A DNA stretch of 64,000 nucleotides from Tatumella citrea (GTDB lineage: Bacteria > Pseudomonadota > Gammaproteobacteria > Enterobacterales > Enterobacteriaceae), in NCBI RefSeq assembly GCF_002163585.1, contig NZ_CP015579.1, positions 620,001 to 684,000 of the forward strand, given 5' to 3'. A program made the position numbers and the translations under genes. Under the pieces are notes generated by a model. That model saw only the letters and a list, made by a program, of their open reading frames with translations. It was not told where the DNA came from and ran no database searches. Positions 1-8,267 of this stretch are shown in pieces (positions within the stretch are counted from its first letter, which is position 1; each line of letters starts with the position of its first letter).

Positions 1-1
1 A

Positions 2-970
2 CAAAGTGCTGCCCTGAATACTGTTCAGGATGCCGGGCGACCCGGCTGGCGTGATATCGGCGTCTCTGTCAGTGGAGTGATGGATCCGCTGGCGCTGAGA
101 GCAGGTAATATTTTGCTGGGTAATGACGAGAATAGTGCCGCAATCGAGATTCAGCTGTTTCCGTTCAGAGTCACATTCTTACAGGATACGGCAATAGCTC
201 TGACCGGTGCGGATTGCCGGGCGTTACTGGACGGGCAGCCATTGCCAGGCTGGTGGGCGTGCCCGGTGAAAAAAGGCCAGCAACTGGAACTACGTTTTCC
301 CCGTAGCGGCGCTCGTGGCTATCTGTGCGTGGCAGGCGGGATTGAGGTTGCTCAGGTGCTGGGTTCCCGCAGTACCTCTTTACGTGGCGAATTTGGTGGC
401 ATGGACGGCAGACCTCTCCGGCGGGGTGACTGCCTGGCCATCGGCAGTAATGCATCAGCGCGGCTGCCTGCTGGAGGAATCGGCGTTGAGCCGCCACAAC
501 ATGCGCTGCATTATGCTTTTCCCCGCAACAGCAAAGGGGAAGTTCAAATTCGTGCTATTCCTTCCGGTGAGTATCATTTATTCAGCTCACAGTCAGACCG
601 TTTCTGGCAGCAAAGCTGGAAAGTTTCTATGCAGAGTAACCGTACCGGCTACCGGCTGAGCGGGACTCCGTTACAGCCCTCGGAAACTATCGAACTTCGT
701 TCCTACGGTCTGATCCCCGGTATCATCCAGGTGCCGCCAGCAGGCGAGCCAATTATTCAGCTAAGTGATGCTAATACCGCCGGAGGCTATCCGAAAATCG
801 CCTGTGTGATTGAGGAAGATCTCTGGTTGCTGGGGCAGATTCAGCCCGGAGAGAGCCTGCAACTGGTACAGACCGATTATCATCAGGCGAAGGAAATTCG
901 TGCACTGACTGAACGCTGGTTAGATGAATTGCGCACTCATGTGGCTCTGTGGCGCCATGCTGTTTGCTGA
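2..970 (+). CDS. pxpC: 5-oxoprolinase subunit PxpC (partial at window edge)
   Basis: Subunit C of the ATP-dependent bacterial 5-oxoprolinase (PxpABC), which opens pyroglutamate to glutamate in the cytoplasm. The reading frame is open from base 2 and already shows the family's N-terminal TVQDAGRPG motif, then a DPLALR segment. Compared with E. coli PxpC (about 310 aa) probably only 5-10 residues lie outside the window. Typical later motifs are VAGGI, SNRTGYRLSG, PGIIQVPPAGEPI and GGYPKIACVI. The GTG at 77 is an internal codon, not the start. The stop lies 14 bases before the pxpA ATG, so the two genes are one operon; pxpB would be expected just upstream of base 1. Older annotations call this family biotin-dependent carboxylase-like or KipA-like. 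The identity rests on motif recognition. Confidence 0.9.
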   Translation, partial: QSAALNTVQDAGRPGWRDIGVSVSGVMDPLALRAGNILLGNDENSAAIEIQLFPFRVTFLQDTAIALTGADCRALLDGQPLPGWWACPVKKGQQLELRFPRSGARGYLCVAGGIEVAQVLGSRSTSLRGEFGGMDGRPLRRGDCLAIGSNASARLPAGGIGVEPPQHALHYAFPRNSKGEVQIRAIPSGEYHLFSSQSDRFWQQSWKVSMQSNRTGYRLSGTPLQPSETIELRSYGLIPGIIQVPPAGEPIIQLSDANTAGGYPKIACVIEEDLWLLGQIQPGESLQLVQTDYHQAKEIRALTERWLDELRTHVALWRHAVC

Positions 971-984
971 CAAGGAGACGAGAG

Positions 985-1755
985 ATGAAAATTGATGTGA
1001 ATTCCGATATGGGCGAAGGGTTTGGTATCTGGCAGGTGTGCGATGATGCCGCACTTATTAATCATGTTTCCTCAGCCAATATTGCCTGCGGATTTCATGC
1101 CGGTGATCCGGCCATCATGACCCGGATGGTACGTATGGCCCGTCAACGTGGCGTGGGTATCGGCGCGCATCCGGGGTTTCCGGACCGGCAGGGCTTTGGT
1201 CGTCGTGAGCATAGCTATTCCGCAGAAGAGATTTGTCAGCAGGTGGTCTATCAGTTCGGTGCCTTGCAGGGAATTGCCACTGCAGAAGGTACGCGGATTG
1301 CACATCTGAGTTTTCATGCAGCTATGGGCAATCAGATTAACCGTGATCCACAACTGGCATTACAGGTAATGCAGGCCGTCGCGCGGATTGATCCTCAGGT
1401 AATTGTCTTTTGTATGGCCGATACCATTATTGAGTCAGCGGCCAGAGAAGCGGGGTTACCGACGCTGACACTGTTCCTGGTGGATCGTGCTTATCAACAG
1501 GAAGGCCGGCTGGTACCGCGCGGTCAGCCAGGCGCCGTGATTACTGCTGAGGCTGAAGTGCGTGCCCGTGTTCGCCAGTTTCTGGATAAAGGCACGGTAA
1601 CTACCATTGAAGGGACGGAAATAGTTGTGCGTGCCGGTTCTATCCTTATCCACAGTGATACCCCGGGTTCTGTAGAACTGGCCGAACTGGTGTGCAGCGA
1701 AATTAGTGCCAGTGGTCATACCCTGGCCCCGGCGGCGGAAGTATTGTCTCAGTAG
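985..1755 (+). CDS. pxpA: 5-oxoprolinase subunit PxpA (LamB/YcsF family)
   Basis: Subunit A of 5-oxoprolinase, a protein of 256 aa in the LamB/YcsF family. The start chosen is the ATG at 985, which begins MKIDVNSDMGEGFG, the conserved family N-terminus, and has a strong AAGGAG ribosome site at 972-977. The open frame reaches back to 949 but that extension overlaps pxpC and lacks family similarity. NIACGFHAGDP around residues 32-42 and the GAHPGFPD motif are the usual metal- and substrate-pocket segments. It is the last gene of the pxp operon and is followed by a good intrinsic terminator. Function: pyroglutamate recycling or use as a nitrogen source, which fits the neighbouring nac gene. Confidence 0.92.
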   Translation: MKIDVNSDMGEGFGIWQVCDDAALINHVSSANIACGFHAGDPAIMTRMVRMARQRGVGIGAHPGFPDRQGFGRREHSYSAEEICQQVVYQFGALQGIATAEGTRIAHLSFHAAMGNQINRDPQLALQVMQAVARIDPQVIVFCMADTIIESAAREAGLPTLTLFLVDRAYQQEGRLVPRGQPGAVITAEAEVRARVRQFLDKGTVTTIEGTEIVVRAGSILIHSDTPGSVELAELVCSEISASGHTLAPAAEVLSQ

Positions 1756-1779
1756 TCATTTTGCACGGTAGCTGTGTTT

Positions 1780-1811
1780 ACCGCGTTCTGTTGCAGAGCG
1801 CGGTTTTTTTA
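1780..1811 (+). terminator. Rho-independent terminator of pxp operon
   Basis: An 11-bp stem starting with ACCGCG (1780-1785) and closing with CGCGGT (1799-1804), around a 3-base loop, is followed directly by seven T residues. It lies 25 bases after the pxpA stop. Confidence 0.85.
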
Positions 1812-1826
1812 TGGCCCGCAAACAAT

Positions 1827-1850
1827 AAAGCCACCCCGAAGGATGGCTTT
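1827..1850 (-). terminator. Hairpin at the end of the aminotransferase gene
   Basis: An inverted repeat AAAGCCA / TGGCTTT lies 20 bases beyond the stop of the minus-strand aminotransferase. On the minus strand it is followed by ATTGTTTG, a weak T tract. It probably ends transcription converging on the pxp operon. Confidence 0.5.
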
Positions 1851-1869
1851 GTGTCGGACAGCTGACTGG

Positions 1870-3075
1870 TTATGACAGAAAGCCACTGCAGAAGGCATGA
1901 ATGCGGTCGCAACCAGTTTCCAGACGCTCCATGCTGGTCGCATATGAGATACGAAAATAGGGGCTCATACCGTAGGCTGCACCCGGTACTGTCACCACAT
2001 ACTGCTCTTCAATCAGCGCCATCACAAAATCACTGTCGTTATTAATTAACCGTCCACCGGCCGTCGTTCTGCCGATAAATTCGCTGACATTGATAAACAG
2101 ATAGAATGCGCCGCCAGGAGTATGACAACTCAGGCCTGGTACAGCGTTTAGTCTTTTAACAACATAGTCCCGGCGCTGCTGATAAATTTCGGCACGGTGT
2201 TTCAGCAGATCCTGCGGGCCATCCAGCACAGCGACAGCCGCCGCCTGAGTCAGTGTACAGATACCACCGGCATTCTGCGTATTGACGTTACTCATTGCGG
2301 TGATGAGCGTTTTAGGACCCCCGCAGAAGCCGAGACGCCAGCCAGTCATTGACCAGGCTTTTGATACGCCGTTCACCGTCAAAACTCTGTCTTTAAGACG
2401 AGGTTCAACCTGTGCCAGGGTATAGAATGACGCATTATCATAGATAAGATGCTCATAGATATCATCGGTCATAATCCACAGGTCCGGATATCTGAGCAGC
2501 ATCCCGGCAATAGCCTGTAACTCATCCCGTGTGGCGACAGCACCGGTTGGATTGCCCGGGAAATTCAGCAGCAGCCATTTTGTATTGGGCGTGATTGCCG
2601 CTTCAATATCTTCGGGTTGCGGGATAAAGCCATGCTGCTGCTGGCAACTGACAGGCACCGGTGTGCCCCCTGCAAAGCGGATAATATCGGCATAACTAAT
2701 CCATGACGGAGAAGGGATAACCACCTCATCCCCCGGGTTCAGTGTGGCCATCATGGCATTGAAAATAATTTGTTTTGCGCCACCGGCAGTCAGAATCTGG
2801 CTGACATCATAATCTAACTGATTATCTCTGATGAATTTGCGTCGGATTGCCTGACGTAACGCAGGTGAACCATCGGCAGGCGGGTAACGGGTGTCGCCGT
2901 TACGGGCTGCGGTATAAGCCGCTTCGATAGCATGGTCCGGAGTCGGGAAGTCTGGCTCACCTGTTGACAGGGTAACAACATCAATCCCTTCCGCTGCAAG
3001 ATCTCGGGCTTTTTGCGTCAGCGCAAGAGATGCGGAGACGGTGACATTATTCAGACGTTCAGAAATATCAGGCAT
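1870..3075 (-). CDS. Class I/II PLP-dependent aminotransferase (aspartate aminotransferase-like)
   Basis: A 401-aa fold-type I aminotransferase of the Ib aspartate/prephenate aminotransferase subgroup. Visible hallmarks: STGEPDFPTP near residue 37, PSPSW near 121, NFPGNPTG (Asn175 contacts PLP), DDIYEHL (Asp204/205 and Tyr207) and SKAWSMTGWR with Lys239 as the Schiff-base lysine; R-x-SYA near the C-terminus binds the carboxylate. All catalytic residues are present. The segment after the lysine reads NVNTQNAGG where aspartate aminotransferases usually have QSTSN, so the amino-donor specificity may differ. It is divergent from nac across a 467-base intergenic region. The neighbourhood suggests a role in nitrogen assimilation; the substrate cannot be read from sequence. 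Confidence 0.85.
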   Translation of the reverse strand: MPDISERLNNVTVSASLALTQKARDLAAEGIDVVTLSTGEPDFPTPDHAIEAAYTAARNGDTRYPPADGSPALRQAIRRKFIRDNQLDYDVSQILTAGGAKQIIFNAMMATLNPGDEVVIPSPSWISYADIIRFAGGTPVPVSCQQQHGFIPQPEDIEAAITPNTKWLLLNFPGNPTGAVATRDELQAIAGMLLRYPDLWIMTDDIYEHLIYDNASFYTLAQVEPRLKDRVLTVNGVSKAWSMTGWRLGFCGGPKTLITAMSNVNTQNAGGICTLTQAAAVAVLDGPQDLLKHRAEIYQQRRDYVVKRLNAVPGLSCHTPGGAFYLFINVSEFIGRTTAGGRLINNDSDFVMALIEEQYVVTVPGAAYGMSPYFRISYATSMERLETGCDRIHAFCSGFLS

Positions 3076-3377
3076 GGGGTAGCAGTTCCAGGTTACGGGA
3101 GTTAAAAGCCGCGTGGCGTGATACGCCCGGGGATAGCGCGGCGTGGCAGAACGTGACCTTGAGTTTCAGGGGTCTGTCAGCAGCATAGAGCGGTGCAGGG
3201 GGTAGCGAACAATAACGCTTTGTTGTGGAGTCATAACCTTAGCCAATAGCAGGACAAGCGAATAGTGTCTGTCAGCCAGACGAATAAATGGGTTTCGCAG
3301 CAAAAAGTTAACAGACTGTTTTTTAACCTACTGATTATAAGTAATTTTAACCCCGAAATTATGCTGTGCGAATTGAT

Positions 3378-3394
3378 TGCACCAACGTGGTGCG
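3378..3394 (+). promoter_or_regulatory. NtrC (GlnG) binding site upstream of nac
   Basis: TGCACCA-ACG-TGGTGCG matches the NtrC operator pattern TGCACC-N5-GGTGCA with one outer mismatch (last base G instead of A). It lies about 110 bases upstream of the sigma-54 promoter, a normal distance for an NtrC enhancer. Confidence 0.75.
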
Positions 3395-3491
3395 TTAGTG
3401 GACAGGTTTCTGCTCTAAGCAGAGCCTATGGCGACAGAACTATTTTTGTTTACTCCGGGGCAAACCGCGCTGTGCGGCGTTTTGCTGATGC

Positions 3492-3507
3492 TGGCACCGA
3501 TATTGCT
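3492..3507 (+). promoter_or_regulatory. Sigma-54 promoter of nac
   Basis: TGGCAC (3492-3497), five bases, then TTGCT (3503-3507): an exact match to the -24/-12 consensus TGGCAC-N5-TTGCW. Transcription would begin near 3518, giving a leader of about 25 bases before the nac ATG at 3543. With the upstream NtrC palindrome this is the expected architecture of a nitrogen-limitation promoter, as known for nac in other enterobacteria. Confidence 0.85.
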
Positions 3508-3542
3508 ATAACAGACTTATCGCCCGGCACCAGGAGAACCCC

Positions 3543-4466
3543 ATGAATCTGCGCCGCCTGAAGTACTTTGTTAAAATTGTCGATGTCGGCAGCCTGACCC
3601 AGGCTGCGGATATTTTGCATATTGCTCAACCGGCACTTAGCCAACAGTTAGCTACCCTGGAAGGGGAGGTCAAACAGCAACTGGTAATTCGTACCCAACG
3701 GGGAGTCACTCCGACCGAGGCGGGTAAAATACTCTATGCCCATGCCCAGGCAATCCTCCGGCAATGTGACCAGGCACAAAGCGCCATCGAAGGTGCCGGT
3801 AAGGCGCTGACCGGCCATGTGTCGGTAGGGCTGGCACCGGGTACGGCAGCACAGCAACTGGCACTGCCGTTAATGCAGGAAGTTCGCCGCCAGCATCCGG
3901 GAATTGTGCTTTATTTCAATGAAAATTTCGGCACTACACTCAGCGAACTGATCATGAACGGGCGGATGGATATGGCGGTGATTTACGATAACCGGCAGAT
4001 CCACGGGCTGCGTTTTATCTCTCTGATGAAAGAAGATCTGTATCTGGTCTGTCCGTATGCACTGGGAGAACCGGTCACGGAAATCAGCCTGTCTGCAGTG
4101 GCCCGGCTCAATCTTTTCCTGCCCCGTATCTACAACATTATGCGCAAAGTGGTGGATGATGCGTTTGTGCAGGAAGGGCTGGGTTATCAGGTCAGTTGTG
4201 AAATTGAGTCTCAGACTACCCTGAATGCTGCACTGGCCGCGGGGCTGGGCTGCACGATTATGCCGGAATCTGCCGCCAGGGCGATGCTGGGCGCGTCCAA
4301 TGCCTGGATGGCAAAGATAACAGAACCTAATGTGCAAACCTCATTGTCCTTCTGTATGTCTGATCATTTGCCGTTATCTCAGCCTGCCGAAGCGGTAAAA
4401 ACCATCCTGCTGTCACTGATGGCACCACGCGCTCTGGATAATCGCCCGCTGATGCTGGCGGGCTGA
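3543..4466 (+). CDS. nac: LysR-type nitrogen assimilation regulator Nac
   Basis: A 307-aa LysR-family regulator. The first 60 residues form the winged helix-turn-helix (MNLRRLKYFVKIVDVGSLTQ, then AADILHIAQPALSQQ). The rest is the LysR substrate-binding domain, and the IMPESAARAMLGA segment and the LAG C-terminus resemble E. coli/Klebsiella Nac (305 aa). Nac couples sigma-70 genes to nitrogen limitation because its own gene is switched on by NtrC and sigma-54. The promoter seen directly upstream supports the assignment beyond protein similarity. The GGAG-like ribosome site CAGGAG sits at 3531-3536. The next genes on the same strand (biotin-carrier-like, dehydrogenase, ABC transporter) are candidate targets or co-transcribed partners. 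Confidence 0.85.
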   Translation: MNLRRLKYFVKIVDVGSLTQAADILHIAQPALSQQLATLEGEVKQQLVIRTQRGVTPTEAGKILYAHAQAILRQCDQAQSAIEGAGKALTGHVSVGLAPGTAAQQLALPLMQEVRRQHPGIVLYFNENFGTTLSELIMNGRMDMAVIYDNRQIHGLRFISLMKEDLYLVCPYALGEPVTEISLSAVARLNLFLPRIYNIMRKVVDDAFVQEGLGYQVSCEIESQTTLNAALAAGLGCTIMPESAARAMLGASNAWMAKITEPNVQTSLSFCMSDHLPLSQPAEAVKTILLSLMAPRALDNRPLMLAG

Positions 4467-4575
4467 TAAGCGGATCTTATAGCAGCACAACGAAACCCTC
4501 TTACCGGGCGTTAAGGGGGCAGGCTACAGTGCCAGTGACTGACACCCTGATTATTGGCCTGCAGCAGGATACCTA

Positions 4576-5046
4576 ATGGACGCAGCACAGATACGCCTCA
4601 CTCATTTACGTCAAATGGCCGCCAGCATGTCTGCGGCACGTTTAACCGAAATCAAACTGCAGGGCAGTGGCTGGACGGTGCGGATGCGCTTTAACCCGTC
4701 AGAAACACCATTTCCCGATCCCCGGAGCATGGCAAGCAGTCCTGTCGCTTCACAGCCGTCAGACTCGCTGCCGGCGGAATCAGTTTTAACAGTAACGTCC
4801 CCTCTGCCTGGTCGCTTTCTGAGCGGCTATCCTGGCCATCCCGAACCTTATGTTCGCGCCGGAGTCCCGGTCAAAGCTGGTGATCTGTTGGGTTTAGTGC
4901 AGAGCGGAATGATGCTGTTGCCACTGCGCAGCCCGGCGGACGGAACAATACGCGAAATAATGGTCGGGGGGGAAAACGTTGAATATGACAGCCCCGTAGT
5001 TGTGGTGCTCAAAGCAGGGCAAGTCAATGATGATTCGCCGGTATAA
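4576..5046 (+). CDS. Biotin carboxyl carrier-like protein lacking the biotinyl lysine
   Basis: A 156-aa protein shaped like the biotin carrier subunit of acetyl-CoA carboxylase: an N-terminal segment (residues 1-40), a Pro/Ser/Ala-rich linker (about 41-73), and a C-terminal biotinyl/lipoyl-like beta domain (about 74-152) with PLPGRF, VKAGDLLGLV, SPADGTI and NVEYDSPVVVV. In true carriers the hairpin reads E-A-M-K-M/L. Here it reads Q109-S110-G111-M112-M113, so the lysine that receives biotin is replaced by methionine and no lysine occurs in the turn. It therefore should not be biotinylated. It may be a structural or regulatory paralogue. Neighbours are nac and a short-chain dehydrogenase; no carboxylase subunit is seen in the window. 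Confidence 0.7.
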   Translation: MDAAQIRLTHLRQMAASMSAARLTEIKLQGSGWTVRMRFNPSETPFPDPRSMASSPVASQPSDSLPAESVLTVTSPLPGRFLSGYPGHPEPYVRAGVPVKAGDLLGLVQSGMMLLPLRSPADGTIREIMVGGENVEYDSPVVVVLKAGQVNDDSPV

Positions 5047-5156
5047 GTCCCGCTTATTGGATCACAGCGTTAACCTCTTATTCCGTTTCCACGAAACTTA
5101 ATACAGTCAGATAAACACTCAGGGCAGCACGGCTGCCCAACCAAGGAGAAGCGATT

Positions 5157-5918
5157 ATGCCATTTTCAGATTATAAGGTTGCTCTGGTGACCGGAGCCTC
5201 CGCCGGAATGGGAGAGGCGATAGTTGAGCGTTTATGCCAGGAGGGGATTACCGTTCATGCCGTCGCTCGTCGTGAAGAGCCTCTGTTGGCGCTGGCCGCC
5301 CGCACCGGTTGTATTCCTCATGTCGCTGATGTTGGCAATCTGGAAGCGCTGACCGAATTATGTCGTGACCTGCAGGTGGATATTCTGGTGAATAACGCCG
5401 GGGTCTCCCGCCCGGGATCAATTCTGAATGCTGATGAAGAGGCCATTGATACACAGGTTGATGTCAATCTGCGGGCGGTCCTGCATCTGTGCCGGTTACT
5501 GGTGCCTGGCATGGTAGAGCGTGACCGGGGGCATGTGATTAATATCACCTCGATTGCTGCCATTTATAACTTCAACGGCAACTCGATTTATCACGCCACC
5601 AAGGCGGGGGTACATGCGTTGTCTCGTCAGTTGCGTGTCGATTGCTATGGTAAGCGGGTGCGAATCACCGAAATCTGCCCCGGACGGGTCGCGACCGATA
5701 TTTTTGGCAATGTCTCCGGAGACCACGAAGAAGCGCGTCGCCGTTTTATTGATGGTTTTGAACTGCCTGAGGCAAAAGATATCGCCGACTGTGTCGCCTT
5801 TGCTCTGTCTGCTCCGGTAGCGGTAAACATTGGCAATATTGAGATCACGCCAACTCTGCAGGTGCCTGGCGGATTATCAACGATGCGTCCGGCAGACTAT
5901 GCCGGTGCGGCTGAGTAG
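5157..5918 (+). CDS. Short-chain dehydrogenase/reductase (SDR family)
   Basis: A 253-aa classical SDR oxidoreductase. It has the NAD(P)-binding glycine motif TGASAGMG (residues 12-19), NNAG (79-82), and the catalytic Ser132, Tyr145 and Lys149 (YHATK), then ICPGRVATD. Arg residues soon after the first beta strand (AVARREE) suggest NADP(H). The start has an AAGGAG ribosome site at 5143-5148. It resembles the YdfG-type dehydrogenases that act on 3-hydroxy acids or amino alcohols, but the substrate is not determined. The gene is followed after 14 bases by the ABC transporter permease and very likely shares its transcript, so the enzyme may act on the imported compound. Confidence 0.85.
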   Translation: MPFSDYKVALVTGASAGMGEAIVERLCQEGITVHAVARREEPLLALAARTGCIPHVADVGNLEALTELCRDLQVDILVNNAGVSRPGSILNADEEAIDTQVDVNLRAVLHLCRLLVPGMVERDRGHVINITSIAAIYNFNGNSIYHATKAGVHALSRQLRVDCYGKRVRITEICPGRVATDIFGNVSGDHEEARRRFIDGFELPEAKDIADCVAFALSAPVAVNIGNIEITPTLQVPGGLSTMRPADYAGAAE

Positions 5919-5932
5919 AAGGAAAAATTACC

Positions 5933-6628
5933 ATGGCACTCGATTTCAACGCCGTAGTCACCGGTCAGCATGGTCAGATGATAGTGGATGGCATGGTGGT
6001 CACTCTGGAGCTGGCAGTGGGTGCCTGGATACTGGCAATGGTTCTGGCTTTACTGTTGGTTGTTATTCGCCTGAGCCATTTTCGCGCCGCTCATTATCTG
6101 GTCGCCGCCTATGTCTCTTACCACCGTAATGTACCAACTCTGATTCAGCTGATGATGTGGTACTTCGCCATTCCGACGATGTTACCGCAGGCAGTGCAAA
6201 ACTGGGTAAATAACTATGATACCGAGTTTTTATTTTCACTGATTGCCCTGGGGTTTTGCCAGGCCGCGTATTTCTCAGAGGATATCCGTAGTGGATTACG
6301 GGCCATCCCTAATGGTCAGACGGAAGGTGCCAGATCTCTGGGCATGGGTTATCTGCAGTCAATGCGGCTGGTTATTTTGCCGCAGGCTATCCGTAACGCG
6401 CTGCCGTCGGTGATAAACCACACGGTGCTGTTATTCAAGAATACCAGTCTGGCGATGGTGATCGGTGTTGCTGAGCTGACTTATGTCACCCGTGATATCG
6501 AAAACGAGACATTCCGGACATTTGAATCCTACCTGGTAGCCAGTGTCGGCTATCTGATTTTCTCGCTGATACTGATGGGGGCCGGAGCATTGCTGGCTCG
6601 CCGTTTTCAGCGCGCTTACCAGAGGTAA
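5933..6628 (+). CDS. Polar amino acid ABC transporter permease (HisM/GlnP type)
   Basis: A 231-aa inner-membrane permease with about five membrane segments, of the PAAT family importing polar amino acids. The EAA loop that contacts the ATPase is seen as EGARSLGMGYLQSMRLVILPQ around residues 131-151, with the invariant Gly, and the segment QAAYFSEDIRSGLRAI just before is also typical. It is paired with a second permease starting six bases after its stop and with an ATPase, so the membrane part is probably a heterodimer. No periplasmic binding protein gene accompanies the set. Confidence 0.88.
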   Translation: MALDFNAVVTGQHGQMIVDGMVVTLELAVGAWILAMVLALLLVVIRLSHFRAAHYLVAAYVSYHRNVPTLIQLMMWYFAIPTMLPQAVQNWVNNYDTEFLFSLIALGFCQAAYFSEDIRSGLRAIPNGQTEGARSLGMGYLQSMRLVILPQAIRNALPSVINHTVLLFKNTSLAMVIGVAELTYVTRDIENETFRTFESYLVASVGYLIFSLILMGAGALLARRFQRAYQR

Positions 6629-6633
6629 CCAGC

Positions 6634-7389
6634 ATGTCTGATTTTTTCACTATTTTGCACAATAACGGCATGTTATTGCTGATGGGGCAGTATCCCCAGG
6701 GACCACTGGGCGGAATTCTGTGCACCTTGCTGCTGTCGCTGCTGGCAGTGATTCTGGCCTTTCCTGTCGGCATTCTGATAGGCCTGGCCAGGCTGGCGCA
6801 CTGGCGCTGGTTACGGGTAGCTGCCGCCTGTTGGGTATATATGTTGCGCGGTGTTCCTCTGCTGATGGTGGTGTTCTGGACTTACTTCTGTGTGCCATTG
6901 CTGGTAGGTCATGATGCTGGTGGGTTTGCCACTATGTTATGCACTCTGGTGGTCTACGAAAGTGCCTATATCGCAGAAATTGTCCGTGGCGGCATTCAGG
7001 CGTTGCCTGCAGGACAAAATGAAGCGGCACGGGCATTAGGTATGGGGCATCTGCGCACTCTGTGGCTGGTGATTTTGCCACAGGCTCTCTATAACACCCT
7101 GCCAAGTCTGGTCAGCCAGTTAGTTTCGATTATCAAAGATACTTCGCTGGGTTATGTGATTAATGTGCCTGAACTGACCTATGCCGCGAACCAGGTCAAT
7201 AACCAGTTACTGACCAAACCTTTTCAGGTATTCGCCATTGTTGCGCTGGGATATTACCTGATCAATTTCAGCCTGACCTGGCTGGCGAACCGGCTGGAAA
7301 AAAGAATTACTGATAAACGTCAACGTCCGCAACCGGAAAATAATACGGTGACCACGCCAATGGTCCTGTCTCAATCACAATCACAGTAA
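6634..7389 (+). CDS. Polar amino acid ABC transporter permease, second subunit
   Basis: A 251-aa PAAT-family permease, the partner of the preceding gene. The EAA loop is EAARALGMGHLRTLWLVILPQ near residues 130-150, preceded by YESAYIAEIVRGGIQALPAGQ. Hydrophobic segments occur from about residue 22 to 230. The C-terminal tail (KRITDKRQRPQPENN onward) is polar and Gln/Ser-rich, longer than in most relatives. The gene begins five bases after the first permease ends and is followed after nine bases by the ATPase, so translation is probably coupled through the operon. Confidence 0.88.
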   Translation: MSDFFTILHNNGMLLLMGQYPQGPLGGILCTLLLSLLAVILAFPVGILIGLARLAHWRWLRVAAACWVYMLRGVPLLMVVFWTYFCVPLLVGHDAGGFATMLCTLVVYESAYIAEIVRGGIQALPAGQNEAARALGMGHLRTLWLVILPQALYNTLPSLVSQLVSIIKDTSLGYVINVPELTYAANQVNNQLLTKPFQVFAIVALGYYLINFSLTWLANRLEKRITDKRQRPQPENNTVTTPMVLSQSQSQ

Positions 7390-7398
7390 GGAGCGACC

Positions 7399-8136
7399 AT
7401 GCGTTCGATGATTATCTTTAACCAGGTGAATAAATGGTATGGCGAATATCAGGCACTCACCAATGTGAATGCTGAAATAAACAGCGGAGAGGTGGTGGTG
7501 GTCTGTGGCCCTTCCGGCTCAGGAAAATCAACATTAATTCGTACGGTTAACCGGCTGGAACCTATCGAACAGGGCGAGATTCTGTTCGACGGCCACAATA
7601 TTCATGGCAGCAGTACCCGGCTGAATCATCTGCGTCGGCGTATCGGGTTTGTGTTCCAGAATTTTAATCTGTTCCCGCATGTATCAGTGATTGAAAACAT
7701 TATGATGTCGCCGGTAAAAGTCTTGGGTGTTCGCCGTGGTGAAGCCTTTAAACAGGCGGGTGAGTTGCTGGAACGGGTCGGGATGTCACATAAAGCCGAT
7801 GCTTATCCGGCCCAGCTTTCCGGCGGACAGCAGCAACGGGTGGCTATTGCCCGCGCCCTGGCGATGAAACCTCCGGTGATGTTATTTGATGAGCCGACCT
7901 CGGCACTCGACCCGGAAATGGTGGGGGAAGTTTTGAGTGTGATGCGCAGCCTGGCTCAGGAAGGAATGACCATGATGTGCGTGACCCATGAAATGAATTT
8001 TGCCCGGGAAGTGGCAGATACCATCTGGTTTATGGACCAGGGGCAGATTCTGGAAAAAGCGGATCCGGACCAGTTTTTTACTGCGCCTCAGCATCCCCGT
8101 GCTCAGCGTTTTCTGTCTGATTTACGTTCTCATTAA
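7399..8136 (+). CDS. Amino acid ABC transporter ATP-binding protein (GlnQ/HisP type)
   Basis: A 245-aa cytoplasmic ATPase energising the two permeases upstream. Walker A is GPSGSGKST (residues 37-45), the Q-loop is FQNFNLFPH, the ABC signature is LSGGQQQR, Walker B is VMLFDEP with a SALDPE D-loop, and the switch histidine is in VTHEM. Everything needed for ATP hydrolysis is present. The ribosome site AAGGAG precedes the ATG. It is the last gene of the cluster that begins behind nac. The cognate solute-binding protein must be encoded elsewhere. Confidence 0.92.
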   Translation: MRSMIIFNQVNKWYGEYQALTNVNAEINSGEVVVVCGPSGSGKSTLIRTVNRLEPIEQGEILFDGHNIHGSSTRLNHLRRRIGFVFQNFNLFPHVSVIENIMMSPVKVLGVRRGEAFKQAGELLERVGMSHKADAYPAQLSGGQQQRVAIARALAMKPPVMLFDEPTSALDPEMVGEVLSVMRSLAQEGMTMMCVTHEMNFAREVADTIWFMDQGQILEKADPDQFFTAPQHPRAQRFLSDLRSH

Positions 8137-8267
8137 TCTTTGAGACAGTTTTGGGAAGATTCTGCTAACCCGTCTGCAGGAGGTTCTCCATCTGACAGGC
8201 ACTGCTGTTATACTTACTCCTTCACGACGCCGGTATACTGCCGGCAACAGAAATGAGGTAGCAGTTA

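Larger units (their letters stand above)
3076..3542. promoter_or_regulatory. Divergent intergenic region aminotransferase / nac
   Basis: A 467-base region separating two divergent genes. The nac-proximal part holds an NtrC-type palindrome and a sigma-54 promoter (listed separately). The left part presumably holds the promoter of the aminotransferase, but I could not single out a convincing -35/-10 pair. The open frame at 3265-3546 crosses these control elements and is not considered a gene. Confidence 0.6.

Noticed and set aside
3265..3546. 93-codon plus-strand open frame before nac
   Set aside because: It crosses the NtrC site and the sigma-54 promoter and overlaps the nac start; no family features or ribosome site.
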